From Myxococcota bacterium (GTDB taxonomy: Bacteria > Myxococcota_A > Polyangia > JAAYKL01): a DNA stretch of 64,000 nucleotides. Location of the stretch: positions 32,641 through 96,640 of the forward strand of contig JASJCT010000006.1 of NCBI GenBank assembly GCA_030065855.1. The letters are read 5' to 3'. The notes under the pieces were generated by a model that was not told where the DNA came from, did no database searches, and saw nothing but the letters and a program-made list of their open reading frames with translations. Made by a program: the position numbers and the translations under genes. Shown here one piece after another: positions 18,801-36,475 of this stretch (position 1 is the first letter of the stretch; each line of letters begins with the position of its first letter).

Positions 18801-19798
18801 TCGTTATCGAGCTCCTTTGCCAGCAGAACACCTCTCTCCCGAGCCGCTTCAGACTGCAGGCACTCCTCTTCCAGCTGCTTTTCCAAAGATTCTATCCGGA
18901 CGCCCCGGTTACCGAGTTCGAGTTTTGCCTCCTTGAGCTCGGCATCGAGGGACGTGACCGCTTCTTTTACCTCGCGCAAGGCAGATACCTCAGCGCGTTC
19001 GGACGAAAGGGCATCGTCTAGGGCGCGGCGTTCAGTCTCCATTTGATCGCAGGTGGCGCGCAAGCTTTCAACTTCGGTCTTGGCCGCTGCCAAGGCTGCC
19101 TCGTCCGCCTCGCTCATCGTCGCATCAGCCAGCGGAACTTGAATGATCGCATACGGATCTAACGCCGCCGGGTGTTCTCCACAGACCGCGAGGAACCACT
19201 CTATCTCCTCGGCCTCATCTCCGACGAGGCCGCTGTCCAAGCTTATGGCCAGGTCTGGTGCTTCAAATGACAGGTCTGCAACGGCATAGCCGACAAAAGG
19301 GGATTGGCCTATCATTTGCACACTTGGGAATACCGCTGCGAGCGCATCGTATACTTCGTAGTAATCCGGAGGCCGTACCTGGGGCCCGGGGCCCAAGCGC
19401 CGATCACAGACCGAATTTGGCACAGCAACCACCGCGTGCCCACGGGGACCGATCACGCGCCGCACCTCGTTGAGTGCACTCGCAAGGGAAGCTATCTCGG
19501 TCAAGTCGGCGATGATCACGAGGTCGTAAGAGCCATCTCTAAACCTCAAATCTTCGTAAGACATTACCTGCAGCTCTTGGCTGGGTGCGCTTTCGCGGTC
19601 AGGCCACGGTGTGGCGGGTTGTTTTTCGGCCACAGCCGTTACAAAGCGGGCGCGGCAGTCAACGATGAACTTAACAAGTTCGAAATTGTCTCCCAAAATG
19701 AGCACACGGCGATGGGCCAATAGCCCCTGCACGTAGGAGAGGCGGGCCTTGGCGTGCACAGCATATGAATTATCTTGGTGTAAATGATTTGCTGGCAT
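15845..19798 (-). CDS. Very long coiled-coil protein with degenerate methyltransferase-like N-terminal domain
   Basis: 1317 residues. The first 220 or so have a class I methyltransferase-like fold pattern: RRVLILGDNFELVKFIVD where motif I should be, FRDGSYDLVIIADLTEI for motif IV, then ALNEVRRVIGPRGHAVVAV. The usual Gly-rich GxGxG of motif I is replaced by GDNFE, so SAM binding is doubtful and the domain may be a pseudoenzyme. From about 235 to the end the sequence is an almost unbroken heptad coiled coil rich in Glu, Ala, Leu, Arg and Gln. No membrane segment or signal peptide, so cytoplasmic. The plan (small globular head plus huge coiled coil) recalls AglZ and FrzS of Myxococcus, where a pseudo-receiver is the head; a role in polarity or motility is only inference. 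AGGA lies 4 nt before the ATG. Confidence 0.82.
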   Translation of the reverse strand: MPANHLHQDNSYAVHAKARLSYVQGLLAHRRVLILGDNFELVKFIVDCRARFVTAVAEKQPATPWPDRESAPSQELQVMSYEDLRFRDGSYDLVIIADLTEIASLASALNEVRRVIGPRGHAVVAVPNSVCDRRLGPGPQVRPPDYYEVYDALAAVFPSVQMIGQSPFVGYAVADLSFEAPDLAISLDSGLVGDEAEEIEWFLAVCGEHPAALDPYAIIQVPLADATMSEADEAALAAAKTEVESLRATCDQMETERRALDDALSSERAEVSALREVKEAVTSLDAELKEAKLELGNRGVRIESLEKQLEEECLQSEAARERGVLLAKELDNERKAAQKKQLEEEFARRSADMDLQSKARESAVKLKQAEERARSAEAARDELVERMREDASELDRLREQHDAHATELKQVREREKTLQDEARVLAQKEAAAGSRASEMQSELKEIRGQLDAVNEERAGFEKETADLEARLSTAAADLGRTQEEVVRLEAIVRDLVVDLERCDIADAELVAKIDQLEGEKAGLLGSQLGHQRARLEANLALEAAEKMLETNRQDAGRLAADLDQAREDRDALVKQIEDNRNQEAARDAEIHQRDLQIAKLEGELKAERWQTAELRARYEDAIQRQQDAATRLTGEQERAKRLGEELDVVNGQLGLERERAQALEKDLADAQAQVTAAAQDLDQERNARKKTDAALIRATAQVTSLEAELSRVRDHVEELTVARDASGVLSGQLDEERRHREALQEEISTCNARIEALTAVEDTLKEKCAALASDNEAAEQQVAALEQQLAAEERTARRVEDEAERQTARAQELSDDLTKARDRIEALENEVTAAATERTRLENELSELELRMADSTKRISETEEATDEAIRRSNNAEAKLEATQTELMGTCAELASLKVTEADIQKQVRRELAEELKEANNLAERVSDLEAQLHQSEKSLEEQVSRNDGMAAAMQVLRAELADESNRTRLAGADAARVTGEANDLRQRLVAKEEALAEQMAQQDANERALVALRNEVALLSNKMQHVREAWLKEQQRSMDLSEKVAELEARKEEMATSGASLVEMEKHAAEVSELLAAAREQIKVVGAELTSEKERVHSMEDSISEMRKNAQSCEVALSEAKERASLAEREHEESIRSRQHLESQLHQLKEELSVTRNAMNEAKVKISTLNSVTAELSDTKATLATAQQALASTQEALASATQKSENKVPGEDALREIAALKEEIEAIQKERVVEDKRYEDQAALLTSVTAQLEERETRATRLERELRDLKGQIGEHESDIAAWEMELKFRDSRISQLESENTALQKTLAEKENNSA

Positions 19799-20053
19799 GA
19801 TGTCCTATTCAGTAGCGATGTAACAACGACAACAGCGGGGCGATGCCGCATTGCCCTCTTTATAAACAAACTGGAAAAGTTATTATACGCAACTTTTATA
19901 GAGAAGCAGATACCCAAACATCTCTTTAAGGGCAAGAAATGGATTTGATGAGGGATGTCAAATAGCTGCGACATCGCTCCCACCTTGTCCCAAGAGGAAA
20001 AAGCGCGTAAACAAAGAACGAAATGGGAACTGTTTTGGCGTAGAGGTGCAACG
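19799..20053. promoter_or_regulatory. Divergent region between the coiled-coil gene and the M16 peptidase gene
   Basis: 255 bp, AT-rich around 19855-19930. It should contain both divergent promoters. The open frame upstream of the M16 gene (from 19955) encodes only hydrophilic residues with no signal peptide and is treated as non-coding. Confidence 0.35.
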
Positions 20054-22906
20054 ATGAAGAAAAAAATCCGCGTATTATCGAAACTTGCCGTCGCTATGGT
20101 GCTCCTTTCAGGCTGCTGTGGCCACCCGCCCGAGGTATCGACACCGCCCCCACCTCTAGCGCCCGAGCCACAGCAAGATGCAATGACCCGGGCAGCACCG
20201 GCAATGTCGCCCACAATCTCGATTCACGACGACCGGCTCGATAACGGCCTGAAAATACTCATCTTATCGGATCACAGCGCGCCGGTAGTAACGGTTCAGG
20301 TGTGGTACCGCGTGGGCAGCCGAAATGAACGCCCGGGCATTCGCGGCCTGGCACACTTCACAGAGCACATGATGTTCAAGGGATCGGCCAATGTGGGGCC
20401 CGAGGATCACGCGCGCATCATCGACGCAGTAGGCGGTACTGAAAATGCGTTTACCAGCGAGGATGTGACGGCGTATCACAATACCGTGCCCTCGGATAGA
20501 ATCGAGCTTGCCATGGCACTCGAGGCCGAGAGAATGACCGGCGCAACACTTGATGAAACCCATTTTTATAAGGAAAGAGAGGTAGTAAAAGAAGAGATCC
20601 GGCGCGCCCTTCAAAACAATCCCATTGGTGTGTTGTTCAAAAAATTTCGCGCCGTGGCCTATGAAAAACACCCCTACAGTTGGACGCCCGGTGGCACGCT
20701 CGAAGATCTGGATCAGATCTCCCTCGAAGATCAAAAGGCATTCTACAAGACCCACTATATCCCCAATAATGCAGTGTTGGTGGTGGTGGGCGATACCACC
20801 CCAGAAGCGGTGAAATCCCTTGCCCATAAGTATTTTGGATCGATCCCAACTGGGCCATCACCTGAGGTGGCATCTATTGCAGAACCCGAACAGACCGCCT
20901 ACCGTCGGCACGAGATACAGCATCCAACCCAACTTCCCATTGCCATCGGCGGATATAAGGTGCCAGCTGCTGCTGACCCCAATTCAGCCGTGCTAGAGGT
21001 GGCAGAGGTCATCCTGGGGGACGGGAAGAGCTCGCGCCTGCATCGAAAACTGGTGCGGGAAAAAAAGCTCGCCGTCTTTGCCGGGGGGGTCAACATGAAG
21101 ATGAAAGACCCCGGGCTATTTTTGGTGTTTGCCGGATACATGCCAAATGTGTCAGCTGAAGCCGTGGAGCATGTACTGATCGAAGAAGTCACCCGGCTGG
21201 CCGAGGAGGGCCCCACGCCAGACGAACTCACCAAGGCCAAAAATCAGCTAAAAGCCCGGTACACGTTCAGTCTCACGTCACTCTCGCGCGTGGGATTCGA
21301 GCTGGGTACGGCAGAGCTCGTCGAGGGAGACTATCGTCAGTTTCTCAAAGGCGCCACAGCATACGATGCCATCACAGCCGAAGATGTAAAACAGGTGGCC
21401 CGTCAGTACCTGAACAAGGATCGGCTCACAATGGCCGTTCTCAAGTCGCCAGAGGCAGGCAAAGAAAGTGAAAAAGCCGCGGCCTCAGAAATCAGCGAGG
21501 CCAAGGTTGAGACCACTACATGGCCCACGGCAAAACAGTTTTTGGACCTCGGAGACGCTGCAGCTGGACCGATTGACCTGCCACCCATTGCCCGAAAGAC
21601 CCTTGCCAACGGGCTGGAGCTGATGGTTATCGAACGACGCGAGCAACCCGTGGTGTATTTTGACTTGACAGTGGCAGGTGGCCGGCTGACCGATCCCAAA
21701 GGCAAGGCCGGCCTGGCAACCCTGCTGATGGAGATGTTCACCCACGGGACAAAGACCCGCACTGCAGAAACGATTGCCGAAGAGGTGGAGCGTCTAGGGG
21801 GTGATATCTCGGGCCATGCAGGCCAGGAGAGCTTTGGGATACACAGTCAATTCCTCGCCCGCGATTTGGAAAAGGGACTGGCGATCTTTGCAGATGTGGC
21901 CTTGAACCCCACCTTTCCGGCCGATGAGATGGACAAAGCCAAACAGCCGATCCTGGCCGATATTCAGATGACCCGAGACAGTCCCATCTCCATGGCTATC
22001 GAAAACATGAACTATTCAATTTTCGGCTACAACCACCCCAGGGGGCGACCCAAAAGCGCGGCCACCCTCTCTTCGGTAACCGTTTCGGACTTAAAAGCCC
22101 AGTACGAGCGATACTTCCAGCCGCAGCAGGGGCTGCTCACCGTGGTCGGAGATGTCAATGGCCAAGAGACCCTTAAGATCATCGAGGCGGCATTTGGCAA
22201 GTGGCAGGGGCAAGGGGATGCAGCACCATTACCTCCAGATCCGAGCTCAAAAGCGGTAAAAACAGTACGCCTGGTCGACAAACCCGATCTGACCCAATCC
22301 ACCATTATGATGGGGCATTTGGGCATTGAACGCCGGGATCCCGACTACATTCCCCTCCTTTTGGGCAACTACGTCTTGGGCGCAGGTGGGTTTTCATCCC
22401 GGCTCATGAAGAATATCCGATCTAAGGGCGGCAAGACCTACGGTGTTGGTTCCCGGTTTCAGTCCGGGCGGACCAGAGGGCCGTTCTTTGCCTATACGTT
22501 CACGCGCAATCGAGAGACCGGTGCCACGATGCAGATGATCCTCGATGAAATCAAAAAAATAAGAAAAGCGGGCATTACAGCGGCCGAGCTTCAGGCAGCC
22601 AAAAACAACCTGGCTGGCAGCTACGCCATTGCGCTGCAACCCCCAGAGGGCATGGCTGATGAGCTCGTAGAAGCCGCCTTCTACGGCCTGGGTGACCATT
22701 GGGTGCGCGACTATCGAAAAGCCATTACAGCGCCGACCCTCGAGGACGTGAACGCAGCGCTTAAAAAACACCTTCAGCCCAGAAAGCTCGCGTTCGTGGT
22801 CATCGGCAATGCAAAAGAAATCCAAAAACAGGTCCGCACATTCGGCCCCATAAAGAAAGTCGATTACCTGGCCCCCGTGCCCGACGAAGAGCGCAAGACC
22901 CCATAA
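20054..22906 (+). CDS. M16-family (pitrilysin/insulinase-like) zinc peptidase lipoprotein
   Basis: 950 residues from ATG 20054, chosen over the frame start at 19955 because it opens a lipoprotein signal (MKKKIRVLSKLAVAMVLLSGCC, lipobox LLSGC). A Pro-rich linker follows. The first M16 domain has the inverse zinc motif H101-F-T-E104-H105 (AHFTEHMMFKG), and the expected distal glutamate about 75 residues on, in KEREVVKEEIRRAL. The second M16 domain starts at about 510 (RKTLANGLELMVIERREQP) and lacks HxxEH (GLATLLMEMFTHGT), as is usual for the inactive partner half in fused two-domain forms. It would act in the periplasm or at the outer membrane on peptides or misfolded proteins. Monocistronic, 174 bp before arsM. 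Confidence 0.92.
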   Translation: MKKKIRVLSKLAVAMVLLSGCCGHPPEVSTPPPPLAPEPQQDAMTRAAPAMSPTISIHDDRLDNGLKILILSDHSAPVVTVQVWYRVGSRNERPGIRGLAHFTEHMMFKGSANVGPEDHARIIDAVGGTENAFTSEDVTAYHNTVPSDRIELAMALEAERMTGATLDETHFYKEREVVKEEIRRALQNNPIGVLFKKFRAVAYEKHPYSWTPGGTLEDLDQISLEDQKAFYKTHYIPNNAVLVVVGDTTPEAVKSLAHKYFGSIPTGPSPEVASIAEPEQTAYRRHEIQHPTQLPIAIGGYKVPAAADPNSAVLEVAEVILGDGKSSRLHRKLVREKKLAVFAGGVNMKMKDPGLFLVFAGYMPNVSAEAVEHVLIEEVTRLAEEGPTPDELTKAKNQLKARYTFSLTSLSRVGFELGTAELVEGDYRQFLKGATAYDAITAEDVKQVARQYLNKDRLTMAVLKSPEAGKESEKAAASEISEAKVETTTWPTAKQFLDLGDAAAGPIDLPPIARKTLANGLELMVIERREQPVVYFDLTVAGGRLTDPKGKAGLATLLMEMFTHGTKTRTAETIAEEVERLGGDISGHAGQESFGIHSQFLARDLEKGLAIFADVALNPTFPADEMDKAKQPILADIQMTRDSPISMAIENMNYSIFGYNHPRGRPKSAATLSSVTVSDLKAQYERYFQPQQGLLTVVGDVNGQETLKIIEAAFGKWQGQGDAAPLPPDPSSKAVKTVRLVDKPDLTQSTIMMGHLGIERRDPDYIPLLLGNYVLGAGGFSSRLMKNIRSKGGKTYGVGSRFQSGRTRGPFFAYTFTRNRETGATMQMILDEIKKIRKAGITAAELQAAKNNLAGSYAIALQPPEGMADELVEAAFYGLGDHWVRDYRKAITAPTLEDVNAALKKHLQPRKLAFVVIGNAKEIQKQVRTFGPIKKVDYLAPVPDEERKTP

Positions 22907-22958
22907 AATCCTCACCAGAAAACTCAGCAGGGAAGGGTGAAGCCTTTTGATCGTGAGA

Positions 22959-22984
22959 TCCCAATTATTAATCTATTATTGGGA
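22959..22984. promoter_or_regulatory. Imperfect palindrome upstream of arsM
   Basis: TCCCAAT (22959-22965) and ATTGGGA (22978-22984) are inverted arms around a 12-nt AT-rich centre, 97 bp before the arsM start. It could be an operator for an arsenic- or metal-responsive repressor or the end of the M16 transcript. No ArsR gene is nearby and no T-run follows. Confidence 0.35.
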
Positions 22985-23080
22985 ATAGCTTCCCACGTTT
23001 CTCCATTCCATCATTCTTGTCCTTTTCCTGTTGCGCATTACCGCCCATGCGCAATAAACATTCTTTAATGGAGGTGCTGT

Positions 23081-23926
23081 GTGAGTAATTCATCAAAAAT
23101 CAGACGAGATGTGGCTGAGGACTATGCAAAAGCCGTGACTGCGCCGAGTGGCTGTTGTTGCGGCGATCCCGTGCCCAAGGGTGTGGTCGTTAAGATTGCC
23201 GGCTACACAGACGCGGAGATAGGGTCGCTGCCGGCTGAGGCGGTTGTCAATTCGTTTGGCTGTGGCAATCCCCTGGCCTTTTCTTCGGTTGAGCCGGGTC
23301 AGGTGGTGCTGGACCTGGGTTCAGGGGCTGGCATCGACCTGCTCCTGGCTGCAAAGAAGGTCGGCAAAGAGGGCAAGGTCATCGGCGTGGACATGACCGA
23401 TGAGATGATCGACAAGGCCCGGGAGAACATCACTGCAGCCGGCTTAACCAACGTGGAGGTGCGCAAGGGCATTATCGAGGCCCTGCCCGTGGATGACGAC
23501 AGTGTGGACTGGGTCATCTCCAACTGCGTGATCAACCTCTCCCCGGAAAAGCACCGGGTATTTCAGGAGATAGCCCGGGTCTTGAAGCCCGGTGGGGCCA
23601 TGCTGGTGTCGGACATCGTGGCCGAGGACCTGCCCAAATCGCTCACTGAAAACCGCCAGGTCTACTCGGCCTGCCTGGCCGGGGCCATCAGCGAACCCGC
23701 CTATCTCAAGGGGTTGACCGATGCCGGCTTGGTCGACGTGGCAGTAAAGGACAGGCTCGTCTACGACGAATCCCAACTCGTGGGGCTGATCGGCTCGGAG
23801 CTGCGGGAAGTGGGCAGTGCCTGTTGCTCGGGCAGCGACGTCAACCAAGAGCTCGCCCGCAGGTTTGCAAAGGAGCTCGCAGGTAAGGTCGCCAGTGTTA
23901 AAGTTTTTGGAAAAAAGCCGGTGTAA
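23081..23926 (+). CDS. arsM: Arsenite S-adenosylmethionine methyltransferase
   Basis: 281 residues, typical for bacterial ArsM. Start is GTG with GGAGG six bases upstream. The SAM motif I is DLGSGAGID (78-86). The three arsenic-binding cysteines of the family are all visible: C61 (NSFGCGNP), C149 (ISNCVINLSP) and C198 (YSACLAGAISE). An additional CCC triplet sits at 25-27. It methylates As(III) using SAM and thiols, giving methylated and volatile arsenicals as a detoxification step in the cytoplasm. No arsR, arsB/acr3 or arsC gene is next to it, so it stands alone, with only a possible palindromic operator upstream. It converges on the giant MopE ORF with 6 bp between stops. Confidence 0.95.
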   Translation: MSNSSKIRRDVAEDYAKAVTAPSGCCCGDPVPKGVVVKIAGYTDAEIGSLPAEAVVNSFGCGNPLAFSSVEPGQVVLDLGSGAGIDLLLAAKKVGKEGKVIGVDMTDEMIDKARENITAAGLTNVEVRKGIIEALPVDDDSVDWVISNCVINLSPEKHRVFQEIARVLKPGGAMLVSDIVAEDLPKSLTENRQVYSACLAGAISEPAYLKGLTDAGLVDVAVKDRLVYDESQLVGLIGSELREVGSACCSGSDVNQELARRFAKELAGKVASVKVFGKKPV

Positions 23927-23932
23927 ATCAGA

Positions 23933-33721
<9,789 letters not shown>

Positions 33722-33854
33722 AATTGCCTCCTCGCCGTCTTGGGCAGATGCGTTTAAATCGCAGGGGGGGTTCCTTTCCACCCTGCTCTTATTTCGCTCG
33801 GATGTCTCGCACGATGGTAACTTCTTAAAAATCGGTGACAAAAAAGAAAAAAGA

Positions 33855-33933
33855 TGTAGGGCAGTGGTTTATCCCCAGCCGTAACACCGCCCCGTTCCTG
33901 GGTTTCCGGCGGTGGATAAACCACTGCCCTACA
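33855..33933. repeat. 20-bp perfect inverted repeat (hairpin)
   Basis: TGTAGGGCAGTGGTTTATCC (33855-33874) is the perfect reverse complement of 33914-33933. The inner arms (CCAGCCG against CGGCGGT) also pair partly. The GTAGGGxxxxGTTTATCC pattern resembles small palindromic repeats scattered in many bacterial genomes. It lies 134 bp upstream of the MopE start. Confidence 0.8.
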
Positions 33934-34203
33934 AAATAGCTGATGCTTGCCACGACTTTTTGCGAAGTTACCTGCGGTGGTACTCATACTGTTTTAGTTC
34001 CCGCTTGACTGCTTTTTTACGGGTTTATTAGCAACTATATTGTAATTTTACAGTATTTAAAAAAATAAATCAGCAATAAAACATGGTAGCCATTCAACTA
34101 TATTTAGTTCGTCATAGAATACATTAAAATCTACCACCACGCACAGTATAATTTTCCGCCTGGATGATGCCATTGATAGTCTATCTCTCTGGTCCTTGTT
34201 TTA

Positions 34204-34379
34204 GCCCCCTCCCCAGCCCTCCCCCGATGGACGCTTGCTATTCCTTGAGAGCCCCCTCCCCAGCCCTCTCCCGGTGGACGCTTGCTATTCCTTGAGAGCC
34301 CCCTCCCCAGCCCTCTCCCGGTGGACGCTTGCTATTCCTTGAGAGCCCCCTCCCAAGCCCTCCCCCGATGGACGCTTGG
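34204..34379. repeat. 47-bp tandem repeat, about 3.7 copies
   Basis: Units begin at 34204, 34251, 34298 and 34345 with GCCCCCTCCCCAGCCCT, followed by GGTGGACGCTTGC and TATTCCTTGAGA. Copies 2 and 3 are identical; 1 and 4 differ by a few bases. The last unit merges into the left arm of the 38-bp inverted repeat. Confidence 0.9.
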
Positions 34380-34536
34380 ACACTGGGGGAGGGGGAAGCA
34401 GAATAGAGATTTGTGGATGGCAGGGTTCACCATGACGGAATTCGCTGAGAGACAATGCCATAAGCGAACATGATCCAACCAATTTACGTTTCGACATTCC
34501 CCTCCCCCAACGTCCAAGCGTCCATCGGGGGAGGGC
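34357..34536. repeat. 38-bp inverted repeat enclosing 104 bp
   Basis: Left arm 34357-34394 and right arm 34499-34536 match 36 of 38 positions in reverse complement. The key part is CCCTCCCCCGATGGACGC on the left and GCGTCCATCGGGGGAGGG on the right. The 104-bp interior is unrelated and of ordinary composition. This looks like a small non-autonomous element or a duplicated repeat unit in opposite orientation. Confidence 0.8.
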
Positions 34537-34643
34537 CAGGGTGGGGGCGTCCACAGGCAGGGCCAGGGTGGCGGCGTCCACAGGCAGGGCCAGACTGGCG
34601 GCGTCCACCGGGGGAGGGTCAGGGTGGCGGCGTCCACCAGGGC
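34532..34643. repeat. 27-bp GC-rich tandem repeat, about 4 copies
   Basis: Units start near 34532, 34559, 34586 and 34615 with AGGGCCAGGGTGGCGGCGTC. Units 1 and 2 differ by one base; units 3 and 4 diverge at the end. The array stops about 57 bp before the peptide-binding protein start and shares the GGCGTCCA core with the 47-bp array. Confidence 0.85.
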
Positions 34644-34699
34644 AAGGCAGGGAAAAAACTGGCATTTCAGGACCGGAACTAGTTAAACCTGATAGAAGA

Positions 34700-36475
34700 A
34701 TGCGCCGCGCCTTTGCAAAAAAGATGATCTGGCTCTTGGGCGGGATTGGGACTGCTTGTCTGTCCACAGGCCAGGACGGGGGATGCAGCCAGCCGCTGCC
34801 CACCGCGCCTTGTGTTTGCGATCCAGCCCCAGCGCATCGATTGTTGCCCGATACCTTTCCCAACACGCCACAGTCCCGGGATAGGATCCATGGCGGCACG
34901 GTGCGCATCCGCGTTTCTCAAGAGCCGAAGAGCCTGATCTCATCGTTGGATCCAGACCCGGTCACCCGATTCATTGCAGACCATACGATTTTTCAATCCC
35001 TGATCTCAGCATCAATGGACACCCCAGGGGTTGTACCTGCGCTCGCCACCGCTTGGACGGTTGACGCGGCCCACACCCGGTTTGAATTCACCCTCAATCC
35101 CGCAGCCCAGTGGCACGACGGCACGCCGGTGACCGCTGCAGATGTGGCGTTTACCCTTGCGCGGCTAGTGGACCCGGATGGACAGATCCCCCTTAGACAG
35201 AGATTTTCCCATATCGACGATGTGACCGTGCTCGACGAGCATGGCATCGCCGTTGACCTAGACGCCCCTAGGCCTGGATTTCTGAGGCAATTGGCAGCCC
35301 TGCCGATCTTGCCGGCCCACGTGTTTGGCAACACCCCCATTGCTCGACATCCATCCATTCGCCGACCCATTGGATCTGGTCCCTATACCCTCGCTGCATG
35401 GCAACCCGGCGTGTCGATCGCGCTCGACCGCGCACCAACCTGGGCCGGCCCATCGCCCTATTTTGATCGGATTGAGTTCCTGGTCATACCGGAAGACCGG
35501 GTGGCCATGCATCTGTTTCAGCGGGGCGATGTGGATATCGTTCCAGACCTTCCGGGTTATTTTCAGCCACCCCATGATGTTCAATTCATCACCCATCGAC
35601 TGCCCCGGACCGAAGCGATGGTGTACAACATGTCAAAGCCGGTCTTCTCAAGAGCGGCAGCGCGGACCGCCATGGGCCTCCTGATCGACCGCACCGCTAT
35701 CCGCTGCTCGATTCACAAGTGCCGGGCAGATATAGCAACCGGACCATGGCCTGAACACGAAATACTTGATCCCGGTATGACAAAATCCCCCCAGCCCCCT
35801 TTGAAAAAGGGGGCGCATATGGAAGCCCCTTTCGGAGAGGAGGAGTATTTGAAATCCCCCTTTGAAAAAGGGGGTTTGGGGGATTTCCACTTCGACCCAC
35901 AGCGGGCGACAGATCTACTGAGCAGAGACGGATGGACCGATAGGGACGGGGACGGCACTCGCGACCGCGGGGGGATGGCGTTCTCGTTTGAGCTGATCCT
36001 ACCGGATCACGAACGCGGGTTCCAACGCACTGTGGCGGTGATCCGCGACGACCTCAGCCGCGTGGGCGTTGAAATGCGCGTGGCAACAATCAATCACAAA
36101 ACATATCTAAACCGACTGCAGTCCGGGGATTTCGACGCTGCAATGGTGGCCTTTGACACGGGCTTGCTGTTCGATCCCTGGTCCATGTTCCACAGTGATG
36201 CCCACGGCAGTGCGCAAAACTACGCAGGCCTCCACAACCCTGAGATCGACCGCCTATTGAACGCGCTCGAATCGGTCGCTGTAGCACCGGTCAGATTGGA
36301 TTTGTATAACAAACTCAATATGTTGATAAGTTCAGAGCACCCGATGACCTTTACCTTCAGGCCATATTCGGCTGTTGTGGCAGCCCAGGACATTCGCGGT
36401 ATTGCAGTGACAGACGGCCATCTCGATGTGCTGACGCTCAGACGGGATACATCCCCACCGGCAACACCCAGATGA
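34700..36475 (+). CDS. Peptide/oligopeptide ABC transporter substrate-binding protein, with in-frame palindromic-element insert
   Basis: 591 residues from ATG 34700; the longer frame reads through tandem repeats. The N-terminus is a signal-like hydrophobic segment (MIWLLGGIGTACLSTG). The body matches the SBP family 5 (DppA/OppA) order: GGTVRIRVSQEPKSL, PALATAWTVD, FTLNPAAQWHDGTPVTAADVAFTLARL, HVFGNTPI, IGSGPYTLAAW. At residues about 360-397 lies a foreign segment (MTKSPQPPLKKGAH and LKSPFEKGGLGDF) encoded by the palindromic element; family homology resumes directly at FHFDPQRATDLLSRDGW. It would bind peptides in the periplasm and deliver them to the permeases encoded next. The stop overlaps the permease ATG (ATGA, 36472). 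Confidence 0.9.
   Translation: MRRAFAKKMIWLLGGIGTACLSTGQDGGCSQPLPTAPCVCDPAPAHRLLPDTFPNTPQSRDRIHGGTVRIRVSQEPKSLISSLDPDPVTRFIADHTIFQSLISASMDTPGVVPALATAWTVDAAHTRFEFTLNPAAQWHDGTPVTAADVAFTLARLVDPDGQIPLRQRFSHIDDVTVLDEHGIAVDLDAPRPGFLRQLAALPILPAHVFGNTPIARHPSIRRPIGSGPYTLAAWQPGVSIALDRAPTWAGPSPYFDRIEFLVIPEDRVAMHLFQRGDVDIVPDLPGYFQPPHDVQFITHRLPRTEAMVYNMSKPVFSRAAARTAMGLLIDRTAIRCSIHKCRADIATGPWPEHEILDPGMTKSPQPPLKKGAHMEAPFGEEEYLKSPFEKGGLGDFHFDPQRATDLLSRDGWTDRDGDGTRDRGGMAFSFELILPDHERGFQRTVAVIRDDLSRVGVEMRVATINHKTYLNRLQSGDFDAAMVAFDTGLLFDPWSMFHSDAHGSAQNYAGLHNPEIDRLLNALESVAVAPVRLDLYNKLNMLISSEHPMTFTFRPYSAVVAAQDIRGIAVTDGHLDVLTLRRDTSPPATPR
35777..35888. repeat. Dispersed palindromic element, copy 2, inserted in frame in a coding sequence
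   Basis: Starts TGACAAAATCCCCCCAGCCC and contains CCCCCTTTGAAAAAGGGGG twice (near 35796-35814 and 35855-35873), ending GGGGGATTTCC. The outer AAATCCCCC and GGGGGATTT are inverted. About 112 bp including the junction, in the same phase as the host gene and without any stop codon, adding about 37 residues to the binding protein. Confidence 0.85.

Larger units (their letters stand above)
33722..34699. other. Repeat-rich intergenic region between divergent genes
   Basis: 978 bp with no credible gene. It contains one hairpin (33855-33933), an AT-rich stretch (33990-34190) probably holding promoters, a 47-bp tandem repeat (34204-34379), a 38-bp inverted repeat (34357-34536) and a 27-bp tandem repeat (34532-34643). 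Open frames here read through the repeats and are not supported. Confidence 0.7.
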
